Shown here one piece after another: positions 1 through 11,572 of a stretch of DNA of 64,000 nucleotides. The stretch comes from Epiperipatus broadwayi (taxonomy: Eukaryota > Onychophora > Udeonychophora > Euonychophora > Peripatidae). The notes below the pieces were generated by a model. That model was not told the origin of the DNA. It ran no database searches and saw only the letters and a list, made by a program, of their open reading frames with translations. A program made the position numbers and the translations under genes. The stretch is taken from positions 10,163,845-10,227,844 of the forward strand of contig JAQFVV010000027.1 of NCBI GenBank assembly GCA_028023455.1, given 5' to 3'. Positions within the stretch are counted from its first letter, which is position 1. Each line of letters starts with the position of its first letter.

Positions 1-955
1 TGAGATTATAGTTGTTAACGTAGAACAGAATTTTGAAATGTTATAGAAGTTACTTTTAACTTTAATGCTGTTTGTATATAAAATTTGGCTTATATGTTCG
101 TAAAACTAAACATTTTTCATTTTAACTATTACTTATTTATTGATAGTTTGTATTGTTTTTGCTCTTTTTCTAAATACAACATAAAGCTAAGTTAAAACAT
201 TGCTTTTATTCACTTCACATAAAATAAGGAACGTAGACAGATGAAACCGATGAATTCAATTTATACAGTATTGTATATTCGGGATGTGTTTTTAGAACCA
301 TTTTTTTTATCCCTTTATAGATGATGGCATTGTTTTCAAACATAAAGAAATAATTTTAAGAAGTAGGTCACTGATTTGCAAATGCGGTTTAATTACCGGT
401 AAATTCAACTTAAACGTTTGATACATATATCACGTGATTTACAACGTTTAATTTAACTTTATTTTACTTTTTTGAGTTTTATTTGAATTGAGCTGTATCG
501 AAATGATAGCATAAATATTGCTAGCATGTTTTAATTTGCAAATATTAAAAAAAAAACTATAAACTATTTTTAGTTTTAGAAAAACCAATAATTATCTGTA
601 CTAAGTAGCCAGACATTAAAGAATATATTTATGACCTCAAAAAGAATTTATCTCTGTTAGATAATTAGTATTATTGCAATTTTAACTGACTAAATCCAGT
701 ATCGACCAAATTTTATATAGTTACAATTAGAAAAAACGTTTATTTCCAGGTTAAAAGCAAAGATCATTTCCATTGGGGAACCTGATTGGAGATAAGCCGT
801 TTGCAGACCTCCAGCCGATATTAGTCGGATTCATTTAAATTCAAAATGTTACGAATAAAATCGACAAATGATGATAATTTCGACAAATGATGATAATTTC
901 GCATTAGGTGGATAATATTTAAATACAAGTATAACATATATATATATTTAAGCTA
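1..955. other. No gene recognised; AT-rich flank
   Basis: I see no supported gene here. A short direct duplication of about 20 bp (the ACAAATGATGATAATTTCG unit, around 863-902) is visible. A splice-acceptor-like TTATTTCCAG lies near 748, but the frame behind it closes within about 15 codons, so no exon is called. Confidence 0.5.
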
Positions 956-960
956 TATGT

Positions 961-1343
961 AATTAAAGGGGATTTGAACCCAGACCTTCAAGCTCCCTTT
1001 AGTCATTCACTCCATCTTATGTAACCAATACACACACATACTTGCAAAAAATATATCTCCAATATCCACATTTTGTGCTGAACCAGCACTGATATGGATC
1101 GCTGATTTAGAGTAGAGAAGATTGAAGCCTGTCGATTAAAGTTTGAAGATTTGCTATCTTAATGTAAACCAAGCACTGATTGTATATATGTGTTGGAGAT
1201 GATAATTCAGACCAACTGATGAATACTGGTTCAGCACCAAATACACATATTGGAGAATTTTTTTTTTTTACACATGTACGTGCTATGTGCATCAATTGGC
1301 TAAAGGGACTTTGAAGATCTGAGTTCAAATCCCCTCTAATTAG
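961..1343. repeat. FB2 repeat, inverted pair of SINE-like units
   Basis: The left part (961-1105) carries GGGGATTTGAACCCAGAC, a match to the reverse complement of a tRNA B box. The right part (about 1113-1343) is a second unit in the opposite orientation ending GAGTTCAAATCCCC. Both contain the word TGCTGAACCAGCAC or a close form, so the pair folds back on itself. Relatives lie near 16330, 30881, 46685 and 52461. The unit is either a tRNA-derived SINE present as a head-to-head pair or a foldback DNA element. An open frame on the minus strand at 1107-1328 is a by-product of this repeat and is not a gene. Confidence 0.6.
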
Positions 1344-1489
1344 TTGGATATGTAAATAAATGTAATATTGTCAAATTAATTGCGCGATAAAATTAATTGA
1401 AACCAAAAGTAGATATTATTGAAAAAAAATTTACTGCAAATCGTGAATAAGATAAAAAAAATACTTCTCTTACTTAATAAATCCTACTC

Positions 1490-1765
1490 AATTTGATCGT
1501 TTCTATTTCCCTAGACTAGTTTTTAGTTTTTTACCTTTCATAAATAAGACGTTTTGGATCTGGGAGCAGTCTATCTGAATTTTTTTTATATATCTAATAC
1601 ATCTTTATCAAGCATATATCTTTCAACTATCAAATTATCCGCTTAAAATTTCAAAAACATCTTAATGTTTGAATCTAAGCCAACTTGTTTACATAATCAT
1701 ATAAATCTACATTAGCTCAGTATCTATATATTTTGGTAATGCCATATTTTACCTTGCCTTCCATA
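1490..1765 (+). repeat. FB1 foldback element, decayed left-arm fragment
   Basis: The order of recognisable FB1 words is kept: CTAGACTAGTTTTTAG, then TTGGATCTGGGAGCA, then AATCTAAGCCAACTTG, then ACATAATCATATAAATCT, then GCTCAGTATCTATATATTTTGG. The same words, less decayed, occur in the arm at 22280-22540. Only one arm is present and both ends are missing. Confidence 0.55.
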
Positions 1766-2237
1766 ATGGATTAGTCCAGATTCCTGCTTATCTTGATCCG
1801 ATTGAGCATTCATTGCTGCTAACCAATGCTTATATAAAAGAGATAAAGCATAGCCAATGGCAAGAACTGGCCAATAGGCAATGATGCTCACTGAATCTGA
1901 ATGTTTCTATCAAGGTAGAGAATCTGGCAATATATATATTCAGTCAAAAAGTAGGGTCAAAGAACTACTGTCTCAAGGCTGAAAGATAGAATTCATGTTT
2001 TGCCTACATGTTCTGCAGAGAATTAGTCCTAAAAAGCAGTATATACGTTATCCAGGCAATAGTTATCAAAGCTAATGGTCAACACAGCTAGACAAATCCA
2101 CGTTCAGGGCAAGAACTGCTAGAACCAAATGCCAATATGAGCCAGAAGTGTCACCATACCTACTCATGGGGCAGGCTTCTAAGTTACAGCTGGACATGGT
2201 AGGGAAATATATAAGGGCATTTGATGATGACTTTTTA
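1766..2237. other. Unassigned, weak inverted repeat
   Basis: No gene. A loose inverted repeat is formed by words around 1801-1830 (ATTGAGCATTCATTGCTGC) and 1858-1895 (AGGCAATGATGCTCAC). The remainder, up to the start of LINE-A, could be repeat-derived but was not identified. Confidence 0.35.
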
Positions 2238-2276
2238 TTTAGGTACTTACAACTGCAGATCACTTTCAAGTGAAGG

Positions 2277-2870
2277 ATGATTGCAAGAATTAGAAGAAGA
2301 ACTCTCTTATATAATAAATTGGACATTATTGGACTTTGTGAAGTTAGAAGAAAAGGTGAAGAGACAATTGATTTAAAAAGTGGACATATACTCTATTATA
2401 AAGGCACAAATATTGAAAATACAAGTGGAGTAGGATTCATTATAAATAAAAAGTGGAAGAATAACATTGTGGAGATTGATGGTGTATTGGACAGAGTGAC
2501 AAGATTAGTTATACAACTTAATAGCAGATACCAAATGCAGATAATTCAGGTTTACGCCCTAACAAGTTCTCATAGTGATGAAGTAGTAGAAGATTTTAAT
2601 ATGGATGTACAAAAGGCTTTTGATCAGAGTAAACAACATTTTAAAATTTTTATGGGAGACTTTAATGCTAGAATTGGTAAACAAATGAAAGATGAAAGTG
2701 CTGTAGGTAGTTTTGGTTATGATAATAGAAATGAGAGAGGACATAGACTTGTTGAGTTTGCAGAAGAAGAAAAGCTTTATATTATGAATTCTTTTTTGAG
2801 AAAAATGTTAAAAGGAAATGGACATGGAAGCATCCAAATGAAGGTACACCAGAATTGGCTTATATTTTGA
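2277..2870 (+). pseudogene. LINE-A endonuclease (EEP) domain fragment
   Basis: This 197-codon frame encodes the endonuclease that nicks target DNA in target-primed reverse transcription. Visible family hallmarks are LDIIGLCEVRRKG (the catalytic Glu strand) about 20 residues in, SGVGFIINKKW near residue 58, and MGDFNARIG near residue 125 (the Asp/Asn catalytic motif). The domain N-terminus, GTYNCRSL, is in another frame just upstream at 2242-2277, so the annotated start codon is internal and not native. The C-terminal SDH-type motif continues out of frame near 2925-2945 (AGSDHRLV-like). It is an inactive remnant of a mobile element and not a host nuclease. Confidence 0.85.
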
Positions 2871-3527
2871 CTAACAGGAAATAACATATTTCAAGATTGT
2901 AATGTTTTTAATAAATTTAACACAGGAAGTGATCATCGATTAGTAAGGTGTAAGATAAGTGTTAATGTAAAACTAGAGAGACAAAAAATTATTAAGAAAA
3001 ACAATATTTACAGTTGATATTCCTAATCTTCAGAAACATTCTAATGAATTTAAATTAGAACTTACAAATCGGTTTCACGTATTAGTAGATTTTGAAGATG
3101 ATTCAGATTTGAATGAAATTAATATGAAAATAACTGATACACTTTTAAAAACTGCAACAAAGATAGCTGGTGGAAAAAAGCAGCAATTTCTACTGAGACT
3201 AGAGAATTTATGAAGAAAAGAATGAATATGAAGATATACAAAAGTGATGCATTAAAAAGAATTGAATATCTTGAATTTTGTAAAATGGTGCAAAAAAGAG
3301 TTGAAAATGATATAAGAAAGTATAACTGTGAACTAGCAAGAAATAGAAGAAAATAAAAGTGTTAAGAATGTAAAACAACATTTTGGTATTGGTAGGAAAT
3401 TTATATCTACAATAAGAAAAAAAGATGGAATTATTACTAAAAAGAGAGATGATATAATGAAATTGATAGATTTTTACCAAGAATTATATAGTAATGAAGA
3501 TCTCCTATATCTATTACAGCTTCCAAA

Positions 3528-4214
3528 TTGCCCAGAATTTTAAATGAAGAGGTGAGACATGCAATTAAATGTATGAAGAAAGGAAAGGCTTCAGGTAATG
3601 ATGGAATTATAATTGATATATTGAAAGAAGCAGGTGAAGAAATAGAATTTTTTTTAGCAAAGTTATATACCAAATGTCTAAATGATAAAGATGTACCGGA
3701 TGATTGGAAGAATGCAGTAATAATATTAATATTTAAAAAAGGTGAGAAAGAAGATATTAGAAATTACAGACCTATCAGCCTTTTATCAATTTTATATAAA
3801 ATTTTTGCCAAGATAATTACAACTCGTCTACAGAGAACATTGGATTTCCACCAACCAAGAGAACAAGCTGGATTTAAAAATGGTTTTAGTACAGTAGATC
3901 ATATCCAGGTATTGAGAGAAGTTATAGAAAGAACAAATAAATATGAGTTTTCATTATGTTTTGGATATGTAGATTATGAAAAGGCATTTGATTCTATAAA
4001 CATTTCTTCAATGATTAAAGTATTGGATCATCAAACTATAGATCCAGGATATTGTCATATTTTAAAGAATATTTATAAAAATGCAACAGCAACAATTAGA
4101 TTACATAATGATACTGGGAAAGTCAACATTGAGAAAAGTGTAAGACAAGGTGACTCCATATTTCCAAAACTTTTTACAGCAGTGCTGCAAGAAGTATTTT
4201 GTGGATTAAAATAA
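3528..4214 (+). pseudogene. LINE-A reverse transcriptase, fingers and palm part
   Basis: This 228-codon frame has the ordered motifs of a non-LTR reverse transcriptase: GKASGNDGI near residue 19, YRPISLLSILYKIFAKI around 81-96, QAGFKNGFSTVDHI around 114-127, YVDYEKAFDSI around 148-158 (motif A with the first catalytic Asp), and SVRQGDSI near 205 (motif B). The frame stops at 4214. The catalytic FADD-type motif follows in another frame at about 4263 and reads FTDDIVVF, so the two metal-binding Asp residues are retained although the protein is split. Confidence 0.88.
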
Positions 4215-4313
4215 GAAACTACAGGAGTAAAAGTAAATGGAGATTATTTAAGTCATTTAGATTTCACAGATGACATAGTTGTTTTTGCAAATAATGCTTC
4301 AGAGCTGCAGGAA

Positions 4314-4499
4314 ATGTTGCAGGATTTATCAGATGAAAGTACAAAAGTAGGACTAAAGATAAATGTTAAAAAGACTAAAGTAATGTTTAATCGATTTGCT
4401 CAAAATATGAAAATAAAAATTGATTATGATGATTTAGAAGTTAACAGTTACAAATACCTTGGTCAGATTATTAATACTGATGGAAACATAATGGAGTAA
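4314..4499 (+). pseudogene. LINE-A reverse transcriptase, thumb part
   Basis: The 61-codon frame continues the reverse transcriptase after the FTDDIVVF motif. It reads STKVGLKINVKKTKVM, the typical strand following the catalytic Asp pair, then YKYLGQIINTDGNI, the conserved thumb entry of EEP-type LINEs. The stop at 4499 is a mutation: the coding-like sequence goes on (INHRIKLVWSAFGR) directly after it. Confidence 0.8.
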
Positions 4500-4758
4500 A
4501 TTAATCATAGAATTAAACTTGTTTGGAGTGCTTTTGGTAGAAATAACTTGATACTAAAAGGAAATATGGTTATGTGTTTGAAAAGGAAGGTTTTTAACAA
4601 ATGTGTTTTACCAGTTCTTACTTATGGATCTGAGACTTGGACACTTAATAGAAGAGCAATACAGAAACTTTAGACCACTCAAAGAAGTATGGAGAGATGT
4701 ATGTTGGGAGTAACAAGAAGAGATCGAAAATGCAATGTATGGGTAAGAGAACAAACAG

Positions 4759-5025
4759 ATGTTACTGACCTCATTGAAAAAATTAAAAAGATTGAAGTGG
4801 AGTTGGGTTGGACATATTGCCAGAAAAGATGATAGTAGATGGACAATTGAAATTTTAAACCGGATTCCAAGAGATTGTAAAAGACCCAGAAAGAAACCAC
4901 ATGTGAGATGGATGGATGAAATAAGAATGTGTGCAGGGGTGATGTGGAGAAGAGAAGCTAAAGATCGAAGAAGATGGATTAAACTTGGAGAGGCCTTCAT
5001 CCTGCAGTGGATTGATAATGGTTGA
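4759..5025 (+). pseudogene. LINE-A C-terminal GHIAR domain
   Basis: The 88-codon frame holds WSWVGHIARKDDSRW, then RPRKKPHVRWMDEI, then the end motif GEAFILQWIDNG. This tail is common to many invertebrate endonuclease/RT LINEs; its biochemical role is not established. An almost identical frame is kept in a separate fragment at 13423-13656, so this end is the part most often copied, as expected from 5' truncation during target-primed reverse transcription. The overlapping minus-strand frames are shadows. Confidence 0.85.
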
Positions 5026-5224
5026 TAATGATAATGGTCTCTTCTTTTACAGTTCGCACTAGAACTAGGAGCTATAGTTCATCAAATGGTAGCAGGTGGA
5101 GTATAGTCATCTAAAATACATAGTAAATATAAATTTGTATTTGCATTCATGTTTCATTAATAAATATATATTATAAAACTTATTTACACACATTTGTGTT
5201 TATATATACTGTCATATATAAACA

Positions 5225-5400
5225 ATATGTATCTAATGTATTTCTTCTACCAGTAGCCATCCCATCAAACTTATCATCATCATAACTCCTTTTTTACTAT
5301 CAGATATCAGCCTGAAATTAAATAACATCTTAATGCTTTGAATCTAAGCCAACTTGCCAGCATAATTATGTAGATCTGATACCAATTCACACCGGTAAAA
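5225..5400 (+). repeat. FB1 internal fragment
   Basis: Words shared with FB1 arms occur in order: a CCAGTAGCCATC-like stretch, then AATCTAAGCCAACTTG, then GTAGATCTGATACCAATTCA. The copy is short and decayed, and neither terminus is present. Confidence 0.45.
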
Positions 5401-5744
5401 ATCACTGGCTTGAATGTATTGATAAGACAGCACAGTACAGGGATAGATTTTCTAAACACTACTATCTGTTGTCAATTAATTACTCACACATATGCTAGAT
5501 AGCTGAACTGAAATAAAAGTAATACATTAATAGGTTGTAATTGATGCTGACGTTATTGATATGAATGAACAACTTATAAATTTATGTCATAAAGACAGGC
5601 AAATAGTTTTTCTAAGATGCAGCTGTTATATTTATTAAAAATCAGATGTTTAACAAAAAAATTATTGCTTGATAAATGCCATAGTTCCAGAAAATATTCA
5701 GGGTGTCATGGAATAAAAGTGATTCTATGTTTATTAAATGTCAA
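5401..5744. other. No gene recognised
   Basis: AT-rich, with weak similarity at 5440-5520 to 15750-15830 (shared GATAGCTGAACTG / GGTAGCTGAACTGGAGTA). These may be further decayed FB1-type sequence, but this is not certain. Confidence 0.35.
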
Positions 5745-5979
5745 CCAGCAAAACATCACATGATCACTATATCCTATGCGTACACAAGCTGTTATTGACA
5801 GTAGCAAACTCTGGAGAGTTGCATTAGATTCTTAGATAAGGGTGCAATGCTCTTAGATCCAAAGCTCCTCACTGAAGAGCCACAAGCTAGAAACTATTGG
5901 ATGAGTAGGCACTAGATGAAGATTTTATGCACAACCCTTCCTGCATCCATTGTCTATTAGGCTTGTAATGGGTGGCATT
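5745..5979 (-). repeat. FB1 fragment with outer end and opposite-arm segment
   Basis: The outer-end word AACATCACATGATCACTAT at about 5752 is joined directly to arm sequence (GAGAGTTGCATTAGATTCTTAG, then GAGTAGGCACTAGATG, then ATTTTATGCAC). The interior has therefore been deleted. Its right edge abuts the truncated 5' end of LINE-B copy 1 at about 5980. Confidence 0.6.
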
Positions 5980-6168
5980 GTGCTTAAATAAGCATAGGAA
6001 GGATGTAACATGTGTGGTTATGTAGACTGTGTCTAAATGTGATAAAAAGGTGAAGAAATGGTTTCTAATTGTAGATAATTTAAAAAGAAAGTCAGGAGAA
6101 ATGGAGCACAATGTAGTTGATGAAGATAGAAAAGGAAGATAAAATATATTTTTAGTAGACAAAGTGAT

Positions 6169-6363
6169 ATGGATAACAAAATAAGTAATGCAATGGAGAT
6201 GGTTAGCCAAAGAATAAGTGAGGTAGAGGAAGAGGTAAAGGATGTAGAAGAAAAATTAAAATCACTAGAGATGAAGTGTGAGCAGATAAAGAAATTAGTG
6301 AATAGAAATGATCAAAGTAGATACGAAAGTCCAGAGAGTGAGAGAATGTTATGGATGAAGTAG
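6169..6363 (+). pseudogene. LINE-B ORF1 coiled-coil segment
   Basis: The 64-codon frame begins MDNKISNAMEMVSQRISEVEE and is rich in Glu, Lys and hydrophobic heptads through KLKSLEMKCEQIKKLV, which predicts a coiled coil of about 45 residues. ORF1 proteins of LINEs commonly multimerise through such a coil. The same segment occurs at about 53450-53600 in copy 2, just after the PHD-type finger. Confidence 0.65.
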
Positions 6364-6984
6364 GGAAAATAAACTATGAGTAGTGTTGATAGAAGATTTG
6401 CTAATTAGAGGATGTGGAGATGTAATTGCAAGGGAAAATAGAAACTGGTATGTAAGAATATATTTGCCTGGAGCTAAAATTAGAGATGTTAAGATAAAGT
6501 GTATGTAAACAAGGAAGTAGAAATGTATATGTTATGGTAGGGACAAATAATTTGTCAGAGCCATCGGAGAAAGTAATGGATGAGTACATAGAATTGATTA
6601 GTAATTTAACGTAAGATTAAAGGAAGAGTAGGAATAGATGGATTATTACCAAGATTCCATAATAGGTATATGTTAGATAGGGCATGTTTTATAAGTGAGA
6701 GTTTGAAATAATTGTGTGAGAAAAATGAAGTTTGTGGATGTGTGGGATTTTTGTATTAGTAAGAGGGAGTTATATAATAAAGATGGATTGCACTTAGCAA
6801 GCAAGGAAGCAAAGTATTACGGAGTTTGATTTATAAATAATATTATAGTTTGTGAAACTTATAAAGAGGGTTTTAAATTGCAGTATTATCAAAAAGAAAA
6901 ATGGATGGGATGTAAGAAATAAACAAAGAGTAGTTGATTTGGATATAAATGTAGATGTGAAGAGGGAATGGGTCTGTAAAATTA

Positions 6985-7266
6985 ATGGTAAAACAAGTTA
7001 CTTATAAATGTAAAGAAGAAGAAAGAGTCAAAAGAATTTATAAAAGAGTTGTTAGGGGAGAAGAGGTTGTTAAAATATGCAAGGTGGTAGGAGACAAAAA
7101 AGGGGCTGAAATTAAAGCAATTAAAAATGATGAGCTTAAGATATTAGCGATAGTGAAAACATATCTAAGAGAAAAAGGACTTATATTGGAAGACTTGATA
7201 TGGCAGAATATAAATAGAAAAGAAAAAAAGGGGTGGTGGTATAAGAGTTGTCAAATAAATATTTAA
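6985..7266 (+). pseudogene. LINE-B ORF1/ORF2 junction remnant
   Basis: The frame is lysine-rich at first. It then reads KAIKNDELKILAIVKTYLREK, matching LEVLAVVETHL of copy 2, which is the first strand of the EEP endonuclease where the catalytic Glu sits. In this copy the Glu position reads Lys (VKTYL against VETHL), so the endonuclease would be inactive even if the frame were open. Confidence 0.6.
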
Positions 7267-8963
7267 ATACTGTTAAATGTCAAGAACATTGGTGATTTGA
7301 GATAAGGTTAGGAAGACAAGAACGGATGGTGGCTATAGTGTATATAGCCACTGGAGATAGTCAAACTATCATGCAGTAAAATAGTTGCATATATGAATAC
7401 CTAGTTAAAGATGTGCAGAGTTTCAAAAAAAGGGGAAGAAAATAATGGTTATAAGGGGATATGATTGGGCATATTGAAGAAATTTATGACATAGATAACA
7501 AGAATGGACAGCTTTTGAAGAAGGTTTGTTAGAGAGTGAATGCATTAGAAACTTATCAAATATTTATGAGTAACAATACACATAGTCTAGAAATACTATA
7601 TTTCACACAGTAATTATGTAATAGGAGCGAAAGAGGGAATGAATAAAGTATGAAAAATCAAAGTGTTTGAAAATGCAGACAGAGTATGTAATAGTGATCC
7701 GAATTTTTTTATAATAGAATTGGTTAGTAATGTGATGAAAAATAGTAATAAAAGTAGAAAGGATAGTAAAAGATTTGGATGGAGAGTGAATGATAACATT
7801 AAGATAGAAGAATATAAAATAAAAATAGAAAAAATCATGGAAGAGTTTGTGGAGGGTGAATATAAGGACTGGTGTGGTGAAGTAGAAAAAGTGGCAAATA
7901 GGATTTTAGCTAAAGAAATACAAAAGTGAGAGTTTTTGTATTTAGTAAAAATGTAAAAGAGAGGGAAAGAGAGTTAGTAAAAGTGTAAAAGAAAGAGGGA
8001 AAGCATGCAGAGAATATAAGTGTGATATTAAAAATAAAATAAAAAAGCTGTCAAATGGAAAGTATTTTAAAAAAAGAAGTTGGATAAAATAGATAATTAT
8101 ATAAAGAGAATGAAATTAAATATTGTAAATTGTTGGAGGATATTGATAAAAGTAGAAGAGATGGGAGTAAAAAAAAAGAAATAAAAGAAAATAATGTAGG
8201 GGAGAGAGAAATAATATTACTATATGATAAGGGAATATAGTGTAGCTCTATAGAAGAATTAGAGACAATCTTAAATAAGTATGTAATGGATATAGAAAAG
8301 ATGTTAGATGTGAAGGATAGAGTGATAACAAACACGAAAGCATATAGTAATGGAAATATTATGTTTACAGAAAATAAATTGAATGATGCAGAGAAGAAAT
8401 TGAAAAGTGGGAAGCAAGATGTTTAGATGGATGGACAGCAGAAATGATAAATTTAGAAAATAGGGCAAAATTAAACCTATTATGTTTTAATAAGATGGCA
8501 CAGAAGAGAGAATTTCTAGATAGCTGGAATAATATAAGAATAAAGTTAGTATTTAAAGGAAAGGGTAAGGATTCTTAAACAATATCTATATAGTAACATC
8601 AGTGTTATATAAAGTTTTTGCATATATGATGGCTGAAAAGCATAAAATGAATGGTAGAAAATAATATAGTGAAAGAAATGCAAGGAGGTTTTTGATTGGA
8701 TAATATAGGAGATAGTTTATTTGTAGTTACATAGCCTACAGATATGAGTAGAAATACAGGTAGACAGTTATAAATGATTTTTATGGATATAAAGGCATAT
8801 AATAAAGTAAATAGAAATAGATTATGGGTAAGTTTAGTAAATTTGGGAATGGATGGAGCTTTAGTGGATCTTAATTAATGAAAATAATTACCATTCATAT
8901 CAATTAGAAAATATAAAATCAGTTAAAGTTTAAAATGGGGTGGAACTAAGGCAATGATGCCCT

Positions 8964-9161
8964 ATGTCACCTATTTTGTTTTTGTTATATTTGAGAGAAA
9001 TGGAGAGAGCAATAGAAAGACTAGGAAGACTTTTAGAGATATCATTAATAAGTGGCAAGGAAGTATATACATTATCAGGTCTTTTATTTGCAGATGACAT
9101 CTTGTGCACAGAATGTAGGAAAGATATGGAAGTTATGTTGAAGACATGCAAGGGTGAATAA
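8964..9161 (+). pseudogene. LINE-B reverse transcriptase, motif B to C
   Basis: The 65-codon frame follows an LRQ-x-CPMS-type motif B and reads SPILFLLYLREMERAIERLG, then YTLSGLLFADDILCTE. FADD is the catalytic metal-binding motif C of non-LTR reverse transcriptases. The flanking motif A region (8770-8880) is present but frameshifted. The copy at 56162-56446 has FVDDVILCTE at the same place. Confidence 0.8.
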
Positions 9162-10372
9162 AAAGATGGGAATCAAATTTAGAGAAGAAAAATCAAAAGT
9201 AATATTGATAAATACTAGGGAAAGAGAAGAGAAAGAATTTTTAGTGGGGAATATAAAGTTAAACATGGCAAAGCGAATAGGTATAAATATTTGGAAATCG
9301 TCTTAAGTAATCAGAAATTGCTTGGATAAATGGGAGAAAGAAATAAAACAAAAAGAAAGATATATGATCATGAAATTAACAGTGTTTTCATATAATAAAT
9401 ATGATGTAGCTAAAATTGTATGAAAGAGAGTGGCAGTAGTAGGGTTAACTTATAGTAATGATGTGTTATGTATTAGTAAAGGGCTGTTACATTACTAAGA
9501 AAAAGTACAAAGGGAAGTAGGAAGACATGAATTAGATGCAGATGTATGAACGGCAAAGGAGGCAATTCAATGAGGAATGGGATGGTCATGTTTTTGTATG
9601 AGAGCTGCAAAAAGCAAAATGTAATTGTTTGATAGATTGCAATTTATGGATAATAAGAGAATAACCAAAATAATATTTAATTGGGTTACGAGTAAAAGAC
9701 AGATAACAAGATGGATGAGATATGTAATATGGTGTGCAAAAGATTTGGATAAAGAATTTATGTCAGTATACTTAATAAAATGTGGGATGATTGTATTAGA
9801 AGAATTGTTGAGTGTTATAGTGGCAAGGAATGGATAAAAGAATAGATGCATTAATAAAAAATAGAGAGTGTGAGAGATGGAGAACTAGTATGGAGAGTAA
9901 AAAGAGTTCAAATATATAGTGAAGTAAAATATTGGGTGTGACTTAATGTATAATAGCAATGAAAGTAGTTTACTATTTAAGGCTTGAACAGGATCTTTAG
10001 CAACAAGGGAATATACACATAAATGGACAAATATAGTTGAATTAGTTTGCAAGTTATATAAGGACAGCTATTGAAAGAAAATGCCTGCAAGCAGAAAGGT
10101 TATAAATAATGAAGTTGTGTGAGAATAAATATAGTGATTATACATAAAGTCAGTTTTTTGTTTTTATGTTGGGTTTGGGAAAAGATAAGGGGGATTTAGA
10201 TGTTGACAAAGATTATGTTGTGGAAATGGGGTGGAGCAGGATTAAAACGAATATGGGAAAAACTTAGGGTGGGGAATAGAAAGAGAAAGTAAGGTGGCTA
10301 ACATGTTTCTGTGAGCATAGTGGCTGAGAGATTCCTGACAACAAAAAAGAAGCCACGGTGCATCACATCACA

Positions 10373-10974
10373 TTTACTAGTTAAAAGTAATATGAAGTCA
10401 TAGGATGCTTTGTTAGGATCAAAGGGATAAAAAAAACGTGGGGCAGGAGACAGATTCCTAGTTAAGCAGCATACTTGTAAAATAGTAAAGCAGATACAAA
10501 CAAGTCTAGAGTACTGATATGGATATATGAGTACTCTGGAGATAACTTGAAAGCTGATAAAACTAGGAAAAAGTGGTCAAGTGAATTACAAAGAATATAT
10601 TGATTTGATTAATATACAGCAGAAAAAATGAGTTAGGATGACAAAAGCAAAGTTAGAAAGAAGTAAGAGATTGTTGATAGAAAAAGAAATATTCATTGAA
10701 AATGTTGGGAATTTTGTTTTAGTAGGAGTGTCATCGTTTCTTATTGTTGAAACAATTTTTTTTCCCAATACCAAATTATTTATAGATAGATATTTTAAAT
10801 GGCCAACGTTTAGGGTTAAAAAATTTGTCCATGATAGTTTTTTTATATATAAAATTTAAAACAAAATTGAAACAGACAACTAAATATAAATTTAAAAAAT
10901 TACTTAATACATCAATCTGGTTTTCATTCTTTACAGGAACTTATCAAGATGTTTCTTTTTATAAAATCACATGA
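10373..10974. other. No gene recognised
   Basis: The frames on both strands at 10586-10859 mirror each other and match nothing I know. The stretch may be unique spacer between LINE-B copy 1 and the antisense LINE-A fragment that follows. Confidence 0.4.
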
Positions 10975-11450
10975 TCAACTTATTAAATGTATCATATTTT
11001 ATTGTCTTTCAATTCTAGCATTAAAATCTCTCATGACAATTTTAAAATGTAGTTTAGTCTGGTTAAAAGCATTTTTGTACATCTACATACAAAATCCTCT
11101 ACTTCTTTCATCTTATTGAGAACTTGTTTAGACATACATTTCAATTATATGCATTTAATATCTTCCATTATTAAGTTGAATAATCAATCTTACCACTTTA
11201 CTGTGATATAGCATCAATCTTCACAATTTTTTTTTTTGATATATACTTCCGTGATTTTACAGTAAACTTTATGTCCACAGTTTGTATCATTTGTTTTTTC
11301 ACCTTTTCTTCTAATTTGCAATGTTTGAAAATATCCCCAATTAATACTAGACAGTTGTCTCAATTTATGAAACTTTCGTTTATTTGAAAGTAATCTACTG
11401 TTGGGTCTACATAAAAATTCATCATCAAATAGCTTAGGTCCATAACACAA
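10975..11450 (-). mobile_element. LINE-A fragment, antisense, endonuclease region
   Basis: Read on the minus strand, 11214-11450 contains LQIRRKGEKTNDTNCGHKV followed by YCKITEVYI, aligning by eye with LCEVRRKGEETIDLKSGHI / YYKGTNIE of LINE-A at 2330-2420. The stretch downstream on the minus strand matches the DFNAR part (TCTAGCATTAAAATCTCTCA on plus). Both ends are truncated and it is heavily mutated. Confidence 0.7.
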
Positions 11451-11572
11451 CTATCTTAGCACTCCCTGAGTTCACACACCAGCCAGTGATTTGACAGAAA
11501 ACTATATCTCTTCAATTCTTACTTCTTCGGGCATTGACTCGTGTATATCTATATAATGCCATTACTTTTTTA

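Larger units (their letters stand above)
2242..5030 (+). mobile_element. LINE-A: RTE-like non-LTR retrotransposon, nearly full coding length but broken
   Basis: The element carries an apurinic endonuclease (EEP) domain followed by reverse transcriptase and a C-terminal GHIAR-type tail, the order seen in RTE-like and related endonuclease/RT elements. A frame start GTYNCRSLSSEG at 2242 is followed by a frameshift near 2278. The coding sequence is cut by at least four stops or frameshifts, so this copy is dead. The 3' end runs into short GATAATG-type repeats (about 5005-5035) with no poly-A, as in many RTE-type tails. Decayed relatives lie at 10975-11450 (minus), 13370-13660, 14040-15660 (minus), 16660-18395, 50230-50900 and 58430-59540, which makes it one of the commonest families here. 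Confidence 0.85.
5980..10372 (+). mobile_element. LINE-B copy 1: CR1/L2-like non-LTR retrotransposon, decayed
   Basis: This is parallel to the better-preserved copy at 53170-57605 along its whole length. It starts inside the PHD-finger region of ORF1 (the TGTAACATGTGTGGTTATG word), then has the coiled-coil frame 6169-6363, an SGNH-like segment at 6380-6830, endonuclease remnants at 7130-7300, reverse-transcriptase pieces at 8560-9260 and a C-terminal part to 10300. Many stops and frameshifts break it. The 3' end is CATCACATCACA, a short tandem tail without poly-A, as in CR1/L2-type elements. Confidence 0.82.

Noticed and set aside
2072-2326. 84-codon minus frame upstream of LINE-A
   Set aside because: Overlaps the LINE-A endonuclease start in antisense and has no recognisable domain.
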